A stretch of DNA of 22,408 bases from Lachnospiraceae bacterium (GTDB lineage Bacteria > Bacillota > Clostridia > Lachnospirales > Lachnospiraceae). The stretch's first letter is position 1, and every line of letters begins with the position of its first letter. A program made the translations under genes and the position numbers. Shown here in pieces: positions 1-8,300 of the stretch. The notes below the pieces were generated by a model. The model did no database searches, was not told the DNA's origin, and saw only the letters and a list, made by a program, of their open reading frames with translations. The stretch lies in assembly GCA_003489085.1 (NCBI GenBank), contig DNJM01000049.1, positions 1 through 22,408 on the forward strand. Reading direction: 5' to 3'.

Positions 1-1
1 T

Positions 2-613
2 TTTATCGGAATGATGATGGCCATTATAGCTGCCGTTCCATTATTACTGAAAGCTGCCCATGAGCCGGGGCACCTTTATCTGCTTTCACTAACAGTATAT
101 ATTATCAGCCTGATTTTACTGTATGCAGCGAGTACCACATACCACACCTTCAATATCTCGCCGAAGGTAAATACTATTTTGAAAAAGATTGATCACATGA
201 TGATCTTCGTCCTGATTGCGGGAAGCTATACACCGGTTTGCCTGCTGGTTCTGGGCGGGAAAACCGGAACCACGCTGCTTGCCATTGTATGGGGCATCGC
301 CATTATCGGTATCCTCATCAAGGCTTTCTGGGTATATTGCCCCAAGTGGGTTTCCTCCGTATTATATATCGGAATGGGCTGGATCTGTATTCTGGCCATT
401 ACAAAGATTCTGGATGCGCTCTCTCCGGCAGCCTTCGGATGGCTCCTGGCCGGGGGCATCATCTATACCATCGGCGGCGTGATCTATGCACTGAAGCTGC
501 CGGTCTTCAATAATAAGCATAAAAACTTCGGCAGCCATGAGATCTTCCATCTATTTGTTATGGGCGGAAGCTTCTGCCACTTTATAGTAATGTATCATTT
601 TATACTGAGATAG
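2..613 (+). CDS. Hemolysin III / PAQR-family membrane protein, 5' end outside window
   Basis: This is a polytopic membrane protein of the hemolysin III (YqfA/PAQR-like) family. About 200 residues are visible and the frame is open to the left edge, so the start is missing; family members are usually about 210-220 residues, so only a few residues are lost. Visible family marks are the segment AASTTYHTF near the start (the conserved S-x-x-YH of helix 2), KIDHMMIFVLIAGSYTP (D-H...G-x-Y-T-P), and SHEIFHLFVMGGSFCHF near the C-terminus (H-E-I-x-H-x-F...H). These His and Asp residues are the putative metal site of the superfamily. Six to seven hydrophobic helices follow one another. The cellular role is not well established despite the name. 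The last 14 bases overlap the convergent GIY-YIG gene. Confidence 0.88.
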   Translation, partial: FIGMMMAIIAAVPLLLKAAHEPGHLYLLSLTVYIISLILLYAASTTYHTFNISPKVNTILKKIDHMMIFVLIAGSYTPVCLLVLGGKTGTTLLAIVWGIAIIGILIKAFWVYCPKWVSSVLYIGMGWICILAITKILDALSPAAFGWLLAGGIIYTIGGVIYALKLPVFNNKHKNFGSHEIFHLFVMGGSFCHFIVMYHFILR

Positions 614-881
614 GCTGAAATGCTTTATTCTCCATCCCCCGGATCAGCCTTAGCTTCTCCTCTCTCGAGAACTGCTTGATCTCATATTCCCGCCGCATGG
701 CCTCTTCCTTCGTTTCAAAGCATTCAAAATACACCAGCTTTACCGGTCTTCTGGTTCTGGTGTATTTTGCTCCCTTTCCCGTATTGTGCGCCTCCAGGCG
801 CTTGTTCAGATCTTTTGTCCAGCCGGTATATAGTGTACCGTCGCTGCACTTTACAATATAGGTATAGTTTCCATGCTCCAT
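600..881 (-). CDS. GIY-YIG domain protein, UPF0213 (YazA/YhbQ) family
   Basis: This is a small single-domain GIY-YIG nuclease-superfamily protein. The motif appears as NYTYIVKCSDGTLYTGWT (the GIY half as Y-T-Y, the YIG half as Y-T-G). It is followed by the conserved Arg in LNKRLEAHN and the family signature GKGAKYTRTRRPVKLVY, with Glu in the EEAMRREYEIK helix. The start at 881 gives 93 residues, beginning five residues before NYTY as in relatives, with GGAAGG seven bases upstream. An in-frame ATG at 896 (98 residues) has an AAAGGCGG site and cannot be excluded. The family's role is unclear; DNA-repair-type endonuclease activity is assumed from the fold. The gene converges on the hemolysin III gene with a 14-base overlap, so the two transcripts are complementary at their ends. 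Confidence 0.9.
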   Translation of the reverse strand: MEHGNYTYIVKCSDGTLYTGWTKDLNKRLEAHNTGKGAKYTRTRRPVKLVYFECFETKEEAMRREYEIKQFSREEKLRLIRGMENKAFQPISV

Positions 882-971
882 CGCTTTGCCTTCCATAACC
901 GGATTCCGCCTTTCCGTTTAAAGAATACACCCACTCCCACTGTCACCGCAAGAGTGAATATCTGATAAGCA

Positions 972-1019
972 TAAAAATCAGGCTGCGCTGCATTCTGTAT
1001 CACTCATGCAGCCAGCCTG
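972..1019 (-). terminator. Rho-independent terminator after the SpoIIQ-like gene
   Basis: The arms at 1006-1019 and 979-993 pair as CAGGCTG...CTGCAT with ATGCAG...CAGCCTG, with a small internal bulge. On the minus strand they are followed by a short T-rich tract (972-978). The hairpin lies just downstream of the SpoIIQ-like stop codon at 1037. The remaining 880-970 interval shows no other feature. Confidence 0.65.
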
Positions 1020-1036
1020 TCATTTCACTTTTTTGT

Positions 1037-1834
1037 CTATGCCTCCAGATAATCCAGCGGATTCACCGGTACGCCGTCTTTTAATACTTCAAAATACAGA
1101 TTGCTGCCTTCTACCACATAGTAGCGGCTCGGCTGCTGCAGATAGCCGATCAGCTCTCCGGCTTCCATCAGGCTTCCTTCATGAAACTGCAGATCCTTCA
1201 GCTGACCGTAAACGATTTCATAACCGTTTCCGATATCGACCGTCATAGTCAAACCCGTCTGCGGACTTTCCTCTACAGATTTTACAATTCCACGCGCCGC
1301 TGCTGTCACCTGTGTTCCTACATCGCCGGAAATCAGAACCGCCGGGTTGTATTTATACTGATCCAATGTGGCAAAATAAACCGTCTGATCCATGCTGTAG
1401 TTCATCATAATGCTGCCGTCCACCGGCCAGATCAGTTCATCCGTATCGGCAAAAAATACCTCTGCTGCCGGTGCCGATGTATTCTGGGTCTGCGTACCGC
1501 TCTCCTCTGCCGGTGCGCTGTCCTCCTGCTGCTCTGTCTTTTCTGTCTCTTTCTCTTCCTTTGCAGCATCATTTGTCTTCGTTTCAGGCAGAATATCTGT
1601 CGTATTGGCAGATGCGGAATCCTCCTGCGCCCGCGCCTGCTCATCCGTCTGCAGCTCTGCCTTTGCAAGCTCATTTTTCACTTCACTCTGGTAGTGTCTA
1701 AATGTATATGTTCCGACCATTGCAATCACTGCCACGAAACAGATCACCAACCCTACGGATACACCTTTTTTTCCTTTTGTATAATTCCCATTTGCAGGAC
1801 TCCCGTTTACAGGGCTTTCCTTCTTGTTATTCAT
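1037..1834 (-). CDS. spoIIQ: SpoIIQ-like forespore membrane protein with a degenerate M23 (LytM) domain
   Basis: This is a 265-residue protein with a short basic N-terminus, one membrane helix (GVSVGLVICFVAVIAMVGTY, about residues 24-43), a low-complexity acidic linker rich in E, T, Q and A (about 60-125), and a C-terminal LytM/M23 fold (about 135-265; GTQVTAAARGIVKSVEE, GNGYEIVYGQL, AGELIGYL, LYFEVLKDG). In sporulating Firmicutes SpoIIQ sits in the forespore membrane and binds SpoIIIAH to form the engulfment channel. The adjacent spoIID supports this identity. All usual M23 zinc ligands look replaced: H-x-x-x-D is N-P-A-V-L, the YxHL His is Gln, and HLHFE is NLYFE. It is therefore probably structural, not enzymatic. 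The start at 1834 is chosen because AGAGGTG lies six bases upstream; an upstream GTG (1843) and ATG (1840) overlap that site. Confidence 0.82.
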   Translation of the reverse strand: MNNKKESPVNGSPANGNYTKGKKGVSVGLVICFVAVIAMVGTYTFRHYQSEVKNELAKAELQTDEQARAQEDSASANTTDILPETKTNDAAKEEKETEKTEQQEDSAPAEESGTQTQNTSAPAAEVFFADTDELIWPVDGSIMMNYSMDQTVYFATLDQYKYNPAVLISGDVGTQVTAAARGIVKSVEESPQTGLTMTVDIGNGYEIVYGQLKDLQFHEGSLMEAGELIGYLQQPSRYYVVEGSNLYFEVLKDGVPVNPLDYLEA

Positions 1835-1852
1835 ATTCATCACCTCTGACAG

Positions 1853-1882
1853 TATTTTTGCCAGAAAGCAGATGAGTTATTC
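1853..1882 (-). promoter_or_regulatory. Candidate sigma-F promoter of the SpoIIQ-like gene
   Basis: On the minus strand GAATA (1882-1878) lies 15 bases before GGCAAAAATA (1862-1853). The Bacillus sigma-F pattern is GYWTA, about 16 bases, then GGnnAnAnTw; the -10 matches fully and the -35 at 4 of 5 positions. The start point would fall just before the AGAGGTG ribosome site. B. subtilis spoIIQ is a sigma-F gene, which agrees. This is motif matching only. Confidence 0.5.
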
Positions 1883-1888
1883 TGCATT

Positions 1889-2764
1889 TTACAATATTTC
1901 CGCGACCTCTTTTACTTCCACATTCGTATAAAAATACAGCAGAATGTCTTCATGAGAGCTGCCTTCCTCCGCCATCACATTTGCCGTATACTGGCTGAGT
2001 CCCAGACCATGTCCCTGCCCCCTGGTGGTGACCCGGATCTTTCCTTCGAACTCCTGCAGGGTAAAGCAGGCAGATGCAAGGCCCTTTTCCTCCCTGAATT
2101 CTTCTCCGGTGAGCGTCACGTCTCCTTCCCGAAGCTGAAGCACATATCCCGCACTGTCCGTTTTAAGAATTTCATAATCTGCCTGCTCCAGCATCACGTT
2201 CTGCAGCTCATTCTTCGCTGCCACATCAGCCGGACATTCCTTCGGCATCAGATAGGGATAGCCTTCCGATCCAAAAACCTCATTTCCTGAACGGGTACTG
2301 CCATTGCTCAGCTGATGAAAGGGCGTCTGAATCAACTGATTTTCATAAGTCAGAACCTGTCCCTCCGTCTGCTGCCAGGCTTTTTTTAATGTTTCATAAT
2401 AGATCTGATAATGAGCCTGTCCCCACTGTCTGCGCAGTGTCTCACGCTCCGGAAAATCTTCTTTAAATACACTTTCCTTCCCCTGTTCCGTAAGCTGCTT
2501 ATAGATCCGGGTCCGAACCAGCACTGCCTGTGCCTTCAGCGCTTCCGGTTCATATTCCACCGGTATCTCCTTTGCCAGCAGCAGAATACCATAATCCTCC
2601 ATCGACATCTGACGTGTCTTCCCGTCTTTTTCCACGATCAGATAATCCTTTCCCGGTTCTGCTCCCGTCAGCACGGCAGGTCCTTGAAAAAATACTGTTA
2701 TTATATAAGGAAGAAGTACGATAATAATCAGAACGGATATAATATGATTCCATTTTTGCCACAT
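1889..2764 (-). CDS. spoIID: Stage II sporulation protein D (SpoIID), peptidoglycan lytic enzyme
   Basis: This is a 291-residue SpoIID/LytB-domain protein. An N-terminal membrane anchor (about residues 7-29, IISVLIIIVLLPYIITVFF) leads into the enzymatic domain. The hallmark segment is EYEPEALKAQAVLVRTRIYKQ (about 75-95), with the acidic residues used for glycan-strand cleavage in the family. The C-terminal signature is GQGHGLGLSQYTANVMA followed by DILLYFY. In endospore formers SpoIID acts from the mother cell with SpoIIM and SpoIIP to thin septal peptidoglycan and drive engulfment. The start is well supported: GGAGGA lies seven bases upstream. The ribosome site lies inside the hairpin at 2767-2800. 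The SpoIIQ-like gene follows after a 54-base gap. The length is slightly below the roughly 340 residues of B. subtilis SpoIID. Confidence 0.93.
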   Translation of the reverse strand: MWQKWNHIISVLIIIVLLPYIITVFFQGPAVLTGAEPGKDYLIVEKDGKTRQMSMEDYGILLLAKEIPVEYEPEALKAQAVLVRTRIYKQLTEQGKESVFKEDFPERETLRRQWGQAHYQIYYETLKKAWQQTEGQVLTYENQLIQTPFHQLSNGSTRSGNEVFGSEGYPYLMPKECPADVAAKNELQNVMLEQADYEILKTDSAGYVLQLREGDVTLTGEEFREEKGLASACFTLQEFEGKIRVTTRGQGHGLGLSQYTANVMAEEGSSHEDILLYFYTNVEVKEVAEIL

Positions 2765-2766
2765 AA

Positions 2767-2800
2767 AAAATCCTCCATAGTATACTATATGGAGGATTTT
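2767..2800 (-). terminator. glgP terminator hairpin that also contains the spoIID ribosome site
   Basis: A perfect 13-bp stem (2788-2800 with 2767-2779) and an 8-base loop follow the glgP stop by 11 bases. On the minus strand the stem ends in a run of six T (2770-2765), as in an intrinsic terminator. The right arm contains GGAGGA (2776-2771), the ribosome site of spoIID, so any readthrough transcript would bury it. Confidence 0.8.
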
Positions 2801-2811
2801 CCGAAATATGC
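2784..2811 (-). promoter_or_regulatory. Candidate sigma-E promoter of spoIID
   Basis: On the minus strand GCATATT (2811-2805), starting right after the glgP stop, fits the sigma-E -35 pattern kmATATT. Thirteen bases later CATATAGT (2791-2784) fits CATACAnT with one mismatch. The spacing is slightly short for B. subtilis sigma-E. The predicted start point, near 2777, is at the base of the right arm of the hairpin. spoIID is a sigma-E gene in B. subtilis. Confidence 0.5.
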
Positions 2812-5301
2812 TTATTCTTCGTCCGGTACTTCTACCGTAATCTTATCCAGATGCCAGATATCCTCGACATACTCCTCAATGGTACGGTCGGAAGTGAATT
2901 TACCGCAGCATGCGGTCTGCAGCAGAGCCATTTTAGCCCATCTGTCCTGATCGCGGTATGCTGCCTCTACCTTCTCCTGTGCCTCTGCGTATGCACGGAA
3001 ATCCTTCAGGATAAAGTAGCGGTCTGCCGGGTCAAAGCCCTGCTTATGCAGCAGAGAGTCATACAGAGCCCGATACAGCTCCGGCTTACCGCAGGAGTAA
3101 GTACCGTCTACCAGCTGGTCTACAACACGCTTTACTTCCCAGTCACTGTTGTAAATATCGTATGGATTATATCCGCCGTTGTTCTCAAAGTTGATCACTT
3201 CGTCAGAGCTTAAGCCGAAGATAAATGCATTCTCCGCACCAACCTCTTCTACAATCTCTACGTTTGCACCATCCATAGTTCCCAGCGTCGGAGCACCATT
3301 TAACATAAACTTCATGTTGCCGGTTCCGGATGCTTCCTTAGAAGCGGTGGAAATCTGTTCGCTGACATCAGCTGCCGCGAAGATCCATTCTGCATTGGAT
3401 ACACGGTAATCCTCGATAAAGACAACCTTCAGCTTACCATTGATGCTTCTGTCGTTATTTACAACATCCGCAACGGAATTGATCAGCTTAATGATTTCCT
3501 TTGCACGAATGTAGCCCGCGGATGCCTTTGCACCGAAGATAAAAGTCCTTGGATAGAAGGACATCTCCGGACGCTCCTTGATCTTATTGTACAGATACAT
3601 CACATGCAGAATGTTCAGCAGCTGCCGTTTGTACTCATGCAGACGCTTTACCTGCACATCGAAAATAGAGTTCGGATCCACTTCGATTCCATTGTGCTCT
3701 TTGATATATTTTGCCAGGCGGACCTTATTCTTATACTTGATATCCATGAATTCCGCCAGTGCGGTACGATCCTCTGCAAATGGCTTCAGCTTTTCCATCT
3801 GTGACAGGTCTGTAATCCAGCCACTGCCGATCTTATCGGTTACCCAGTCTGCCAGAAGCGGATTGCCATGGAGCAGGAAACGTCTCTGGGTAATACCGTT
3901 GGTCTTGTTGTTGAATTTCTCCGGCATCATTTCATAGAAATCCTTCAGCTCCTGATGCTTTAAGATCTCCGTATGCAGCTTTGCAACACCGTTTACAGAG
4001 AAGCCGGTTGCAATTGCCAGATGTGCCATTTTCACCTGTCCATCGTACAGAATAGCCATCTTACGGACCTTTTCTTCGTTACCCGGATACATTTCCCGGA
4101 TGCGAAGGACGAAACGACGGTCGATTTCCTGAATGATCTGGTATACACGCGGAAGCAGCTTCTGGAACAGGTCGATCGGCCATTTTTCCAGTGCTTCTGC
4201 CATAATGGTATGGTTCGTATAGGCACAGGTCTTTCTGGTGATTTCCCATGCTTCTTCCCAAAGCATATCCTCTTCATCCAGCAGGATACGCATCAGCTCT
4301 GCTGCCGCTACGGTCGGATGGGTATCGTTCATCTGAATCACAACCTTCTCCGGCAGCTTATGCAGATCGTCATTCTGGCGTTTGAATCTTGCGATCAGTG
4401 CCTGGAGGCTTGCAGATACAAAGAAATACTGCTGTTTCAGACGCAGCTCTTTTCCTGCATAGTGATTATCGTTCGGATAAAGAACCTCTGTGATCGTTCT
4501 TGCCAGGTTTTCCTGTTCAATCGCTTTATGATAGTTTCCACGGTCAAATTCATCCAGCTGGAAATCTGTGATTGCCTTCGCATCCCAGATCCGCAGTGTA
4601 TTTACCATATGATTTCCGTAGCCGACAATCGGCATATCATATGGAATCGCCATAACAGAAGAATAATTGGTCTGGATAAAGTGATTCCGTCCGGTTTTTT
4701 CATCCCAGGTTACCTGGATGTCACCGCCGAAGCGAACCTCCTTCGCATATTCATCCCGACGAATTTCAAATGGATTGCCGTTCTTTAACCAATCGTCCGG
4801 CGTCTCGATCTGATAACCATTTTCAATCTTCTGCTTGAACATACCATAGTGGTAACGGATACCGCAGCCGTATGCCGGGTAGCCAAGAGATGCCAAGGAA
4901 TCCAGGAAGCAGGCTGCAAGACGGCCAAGGCCGCCATTTCCAAGCGCTGCATCCGGTTCCTGATCTTCCATTACGTTCAGATCAATACCGATTTCTTCCA
5001 GTGCTTCCTTTACTTCCTTGTATGCGCAGAGGTTGATCAGGTTGTTGCCAAGCGCACGGCCCATCAGGAACTCCATGGACATATAGTATACGATCTTCGG
5101 GTTGTCTTTCTGAAGCTGCTTCTGTGTTGCAAGCCAGTCATCCACGATCATCTCTTTTACTGCATAGGATACGGCCTGGAACAGCTGCTCCTGTGATGCT
5201 TCATCAATTTCCTTACGGAATAATGTCTTTACATTATGCGCAACTTCCTTCTGGAATATTTTCTTGTCAAACTTGCCTTTTAACTCAGAACTATAATACA
5301 T
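2812..5301 (-). CDS. glgP: Glycogen/starch/alpha-glucan phosphorylase
   Basis: This is a cytoplasmic, pyridoxal-phosphate-dependent alpha-1,4-glucan phosphorylase of 829 residues, the usual length for the GT35 family. It releases glucose-1-phosphate from glycogen or maltodextrin ends. The cofactor-binding segment EASGTGNMKF is intact, with the lysine at about residue 664, followed by LNGAPTLGTMDGANVEI. Other family blocks are DAALGNGGLGRLAACFLDSLAS, GYGIRYHYG-like CGIRYHYGMF, and QVKRLHEYKRQLLN. The start at 5301 has AAGGGGAT about eight bases upstream. The stop lies 33 bases from nothing but ileS upstream, with no terminator seen between them, so part of its expression may come from the ileS transcript. 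A strong hairpin follows the stop (2767-2800). No glycogen synthesis genes are in the window. Confidence 0.97.
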   Translation of the reverse strand: MYYSSELKGKFDKKIFQKEVAHNVKTLFRKEIDEASQEQLFQAVSYAVKEMIVDDWLATQKQLQKDNPKIVYYMSMEFLMGRALGNNLINLCAYKEVKEALEEIGIDLNVMEDQEPDAALGNGGLGRLAACFLDSLASLGYPAYGCGIRYHYGMFKQKIENGYQIETPDDWLKNGNPFEIRRDEYAKEVRFGGDIQVTWDEKTGRNHFIQTNYSSVMAIPYDMPIVGYGNHMVNTLRIWDAKAITDFQLDEFDRGNYHKAIEQENLARTITEVLYPNDNHYAGKELRLKQQYFFVSASLQALIARFKRQNDDLHKLPEKVVIQMNDTHPTVAAAELMRILLDEEDMLWEEAWEITRKTCAYTNHTIMAEALEKWPIDLFQKLLPRVYQIIQEIDRRFVLRIREMYPGNEEKVRKMAILYDGQVKMAHLAIATGFSVNGVAKLHTEILKHQELKDFYEMMPEKFNNKTNGITQRRFLLHGNPLLADWVTDKIGSGWITDLSQMEKLKPFAEDRTALAEFMDIKYKNKVRLAKYIKEHNGIEVDPNSIFDVQVKRLHEYKRQLLNILHVMYLYNKIKERPEMSFYPRTFIFGAKASAGYIRAKEIIKLINSVADVVNNDRSINGKLKVVFIEDYRVSNAEWIFAAADVSEQISTASKEASGTGNMKFMLNGAPTLGTMDGANVEIVEEVGAENAFIFGLSSDEVINFENNGGYNPYDIYNSDWEVKRVVDQLVDGTYSCGKPELYRALYDSLLHKQGFDPADRYFILKDFRAYAEAQEKVEAAYRDQDRWAKMALLQTACCGKFTSDRTIEEYVEDIWHLDKITVEVPDEE

Positions 5302-5334
5302 TTTCCTATCCCCTTCTCACTTATTATCTCCGGA

Positions 5335-8300
5335 TTACCGTTCTACGCCGAGTACCATTTTTTCTCCGTTGATACTCCATTCTTTCACGTAACCGGCCGG
5401 GCTGTCTTTCTTCACTTCGGTTGCCAGTACTTCGTCCCCGATCTCCTTCTTATGTGCAGCGACCATAGCTTCTGCTTTTTCGCTTCCTTCGTAGGTCACA
5501 TGGATCTTATCGGTTACTTCGAAATCAGCTTCTTTACGCATGGTCTGTATCTTACTGATGATTTCACGTACAAATCCTTCTTCCAGAAGCTCCGGCGTCA
5601 GGTTGGTATCCAGTACAACTGTAATACCATAATCGCTTTCGGATACATAGCCCTCCATCTGAGCCATGTCGATCAAAAGATCCTCACGGAACAGGGTGAT
5701 CTCTTCTCCGTTTATGGTAAGCTTCAGCATATCTGTGGCATTTACTTCATCCATAGCCGCATTTCCATCCAGGGAGGACAGCGCTGCCTTGATACCGCCG
5801 AGCAGCTTTCCGTATTTCGGTCCGACGGTTTTCAGCTGCGGTTTAAAGGTGTATGATGTAAAGCTTCTGACATCATTGGTAAATTCCACTGCTTTTACAT
5901 TCAATTCTTCCGCTACGATTTCCTTATAGAAGTCCGGAAGCTCCTGTTCTGCCTTTACGAACATCCTGCCGATCGGCTGGCGGTTCTTGATATTGGCGGT
6001 ATTTCTGCAGGCACGGCCCATCACTACGATATCCAGTACCTCTTCCATATTTGCTTCCAGTTCCTTGTCAATCATTGCTTCATCCGCAGTCGGGAAATCA
6101 CATAAATGAATGCTTTCCGGTGCAGCTGGGTCGATGCTTCTTACCAGATTCTGGTAAATGTCTTCCGTCATAAACGGAATCATCGGAGCCGCTACCTTTG
6201 AAACGGTCACCAATGCTGTATACAAAGTCATGTAGGCATTGATCTTATCCTGTTCCATGCCCTTTGCCCAGAAACGCTCACGGCTTCTTCTGACATACCA
6301 GTTGCTCATATCGTCTACAAAATCCTGCAGCGCTCTTGCGCTTTCCGGAATCCGGTAATTTGCCAGGTTGTCATCCACCGTCTGAATCAGCGTATTTAAC
6401 TTGGACAGCAGCCATTTATCCATAACGGACAATTTCTCATATTCCAGCTGATACTTTGTCGCATCAAAATTGTCAATGTTCGCATAGAGTACAAAGAAGG
6501 CATAGGTATTCCACAATGTCCCCATAAACTTGCGCTGTCCTTCCACAACTGCCTTGCCATGGAACCGGTTCGGCAGCCACGGCGCACTGTTCACATAAAA
6601 ATACCAGCGGATCGCATCTGCACCGTAGGTTTCCAGTGCTTCGAACGGGTCAACTGCATTTCCCTTGGACTTGCTCATCTTCTGACCGTTCTCATCCTGC
6701 ACATGGCCAAGTACAATAACATTCTTATAAGGTGCTTTGTTAAACAGCAGCGTAGAGATCGCCAGAAGGGAGTAGAACCATCCCCGGGTCTGATCCACAG
6801 CCTCGGAAATAAAGTCCGCCGGGAACTGCTGTTCAAATAATTCTTTATTTTCAAATGGATAGTGATGCTGTGCAAACGGCATGGAACCACTGTCAAACCA
6901 GCAGTCAATTACCTCCGGCACACGATGCATCGGCTTACCGCATTTCGGACAGCGGATGGTCACTTCATCAATGTATGGGCGGTGAAGCTCAATGTCATCC
7001 GGACAGTTGTCGGACATGGACTTCAGCTCTTCAATACTTCCGATCGAATGCTGGTGACCGCATTCACATTCCCAGATATTCAGCGGTGTACCCCAGTAAC
7101 GGTTCCGGCTGATACCCCAGTCCTGAACATTTTCCAGCCAGTCGCCGAAGCGTCCTTTTCCGATGCTCTCCGGGATCCAGTTGATCGTATTGTTATTGCG
7201 GATCAGATCTTCCTTGACATCCGTCATCTTGATAAACCAGGACTCACGCGCATAGTAGATCAGTGGTGTGTCACATCTCCAGCAGTGCGGATAGCTGTGC
7301 TCGAACTTCGGCGCATCGAACAGCAGGCCTCTTTCTTCCAGATCCTTTAATACCATCGGATCCGCTTTCTTTACGAAGATACCGGCAAATGGAGTCTCTT
7401 CGGACATATTTCCCTTACCGTCTACCAGCTGTACGAACGGCATGTCATATTTCTTGCCGACCTTGGAGTCATCTTCACCAAATGCCGGCGCAATATGAAC
7501 GACACCGGTACCGTCTGTCAGTGTAACGTAGCCATCGCAGGTTACGAAGAATGCCTTTTTATGCTGCTTCCCGGCGCAGTCAGCGGCACACTGATATAAC
7601 GGTTCATATTCTTTGTATTCCAGCTCCTGACCCTTATAGGTCTCCAGCACCTCGTAAGCCGGTGTATCCTCTCCGCCCAGCTTTCCGAGTACCGTATCCA
7701 GAAGTGCAGATGCCATATAGTACGTATAACCGTCTGCACATTTTACCTTCGCATACTCTTCCTCCGGATTGACACAAAGACCGATATTGGACGGCAGTGT
7801 CCATGGTGTGGTAGTCCATGCCAGAATATATGCATCCTCGTCCTTTACCTTAAAGCGGACGATTGCGGAGCGCTCTTTGACATCCTTATAGCCCTGCGCA
7901 ACTTCCTGTGCAGAAAGCGGTGTTCCGCATCGTGGGCAGTAAGGAACGATCTTAAACCCTTTATACAGAAGTCCCTTCTCCCAGATCTGCTTGAGTGCCC
8001 ACCATTCCGATTCAATGAAGTCATTATGGTAGGTAACGTAAGGATTCTCCATGTCTGCCCAGAAACCTACGGTACTGGAGAAATCCTCCCACATTCCTTT
8101 GTATTTCCAGACGCTTTCCTTACATTTGTCAATAAATGGCTCCAGACCGTATTCTTCGATCTGATCCTTGCCATCAAGTCCCAGAAGCTTCTCCACTTCC
8201 AGCTCTACCGGAAGTCCGTGGGTATCCCATCCGGCTTTTCTCGGCACCATATAGCCCTTCATGGTGCGGTACCTCGGAATCATGTCCTTGATTACACGGG

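Noticed and set aside
1181..1849. Open frame of about 220 codons on the + strand across the SpoIIQ-like gene
   Set aside because: Cys- and Arg-rich translation typical of an antisense shadow; no ribosome site or family resemblance.
3973..4788. Long open frame of about 270 codons on the + strand inside glgP
   Set aside because: It lies wholly antisense to a clearly conserved enzyme, its translation resembles no family, and it lacks a ribosome site; an antisense shadow.
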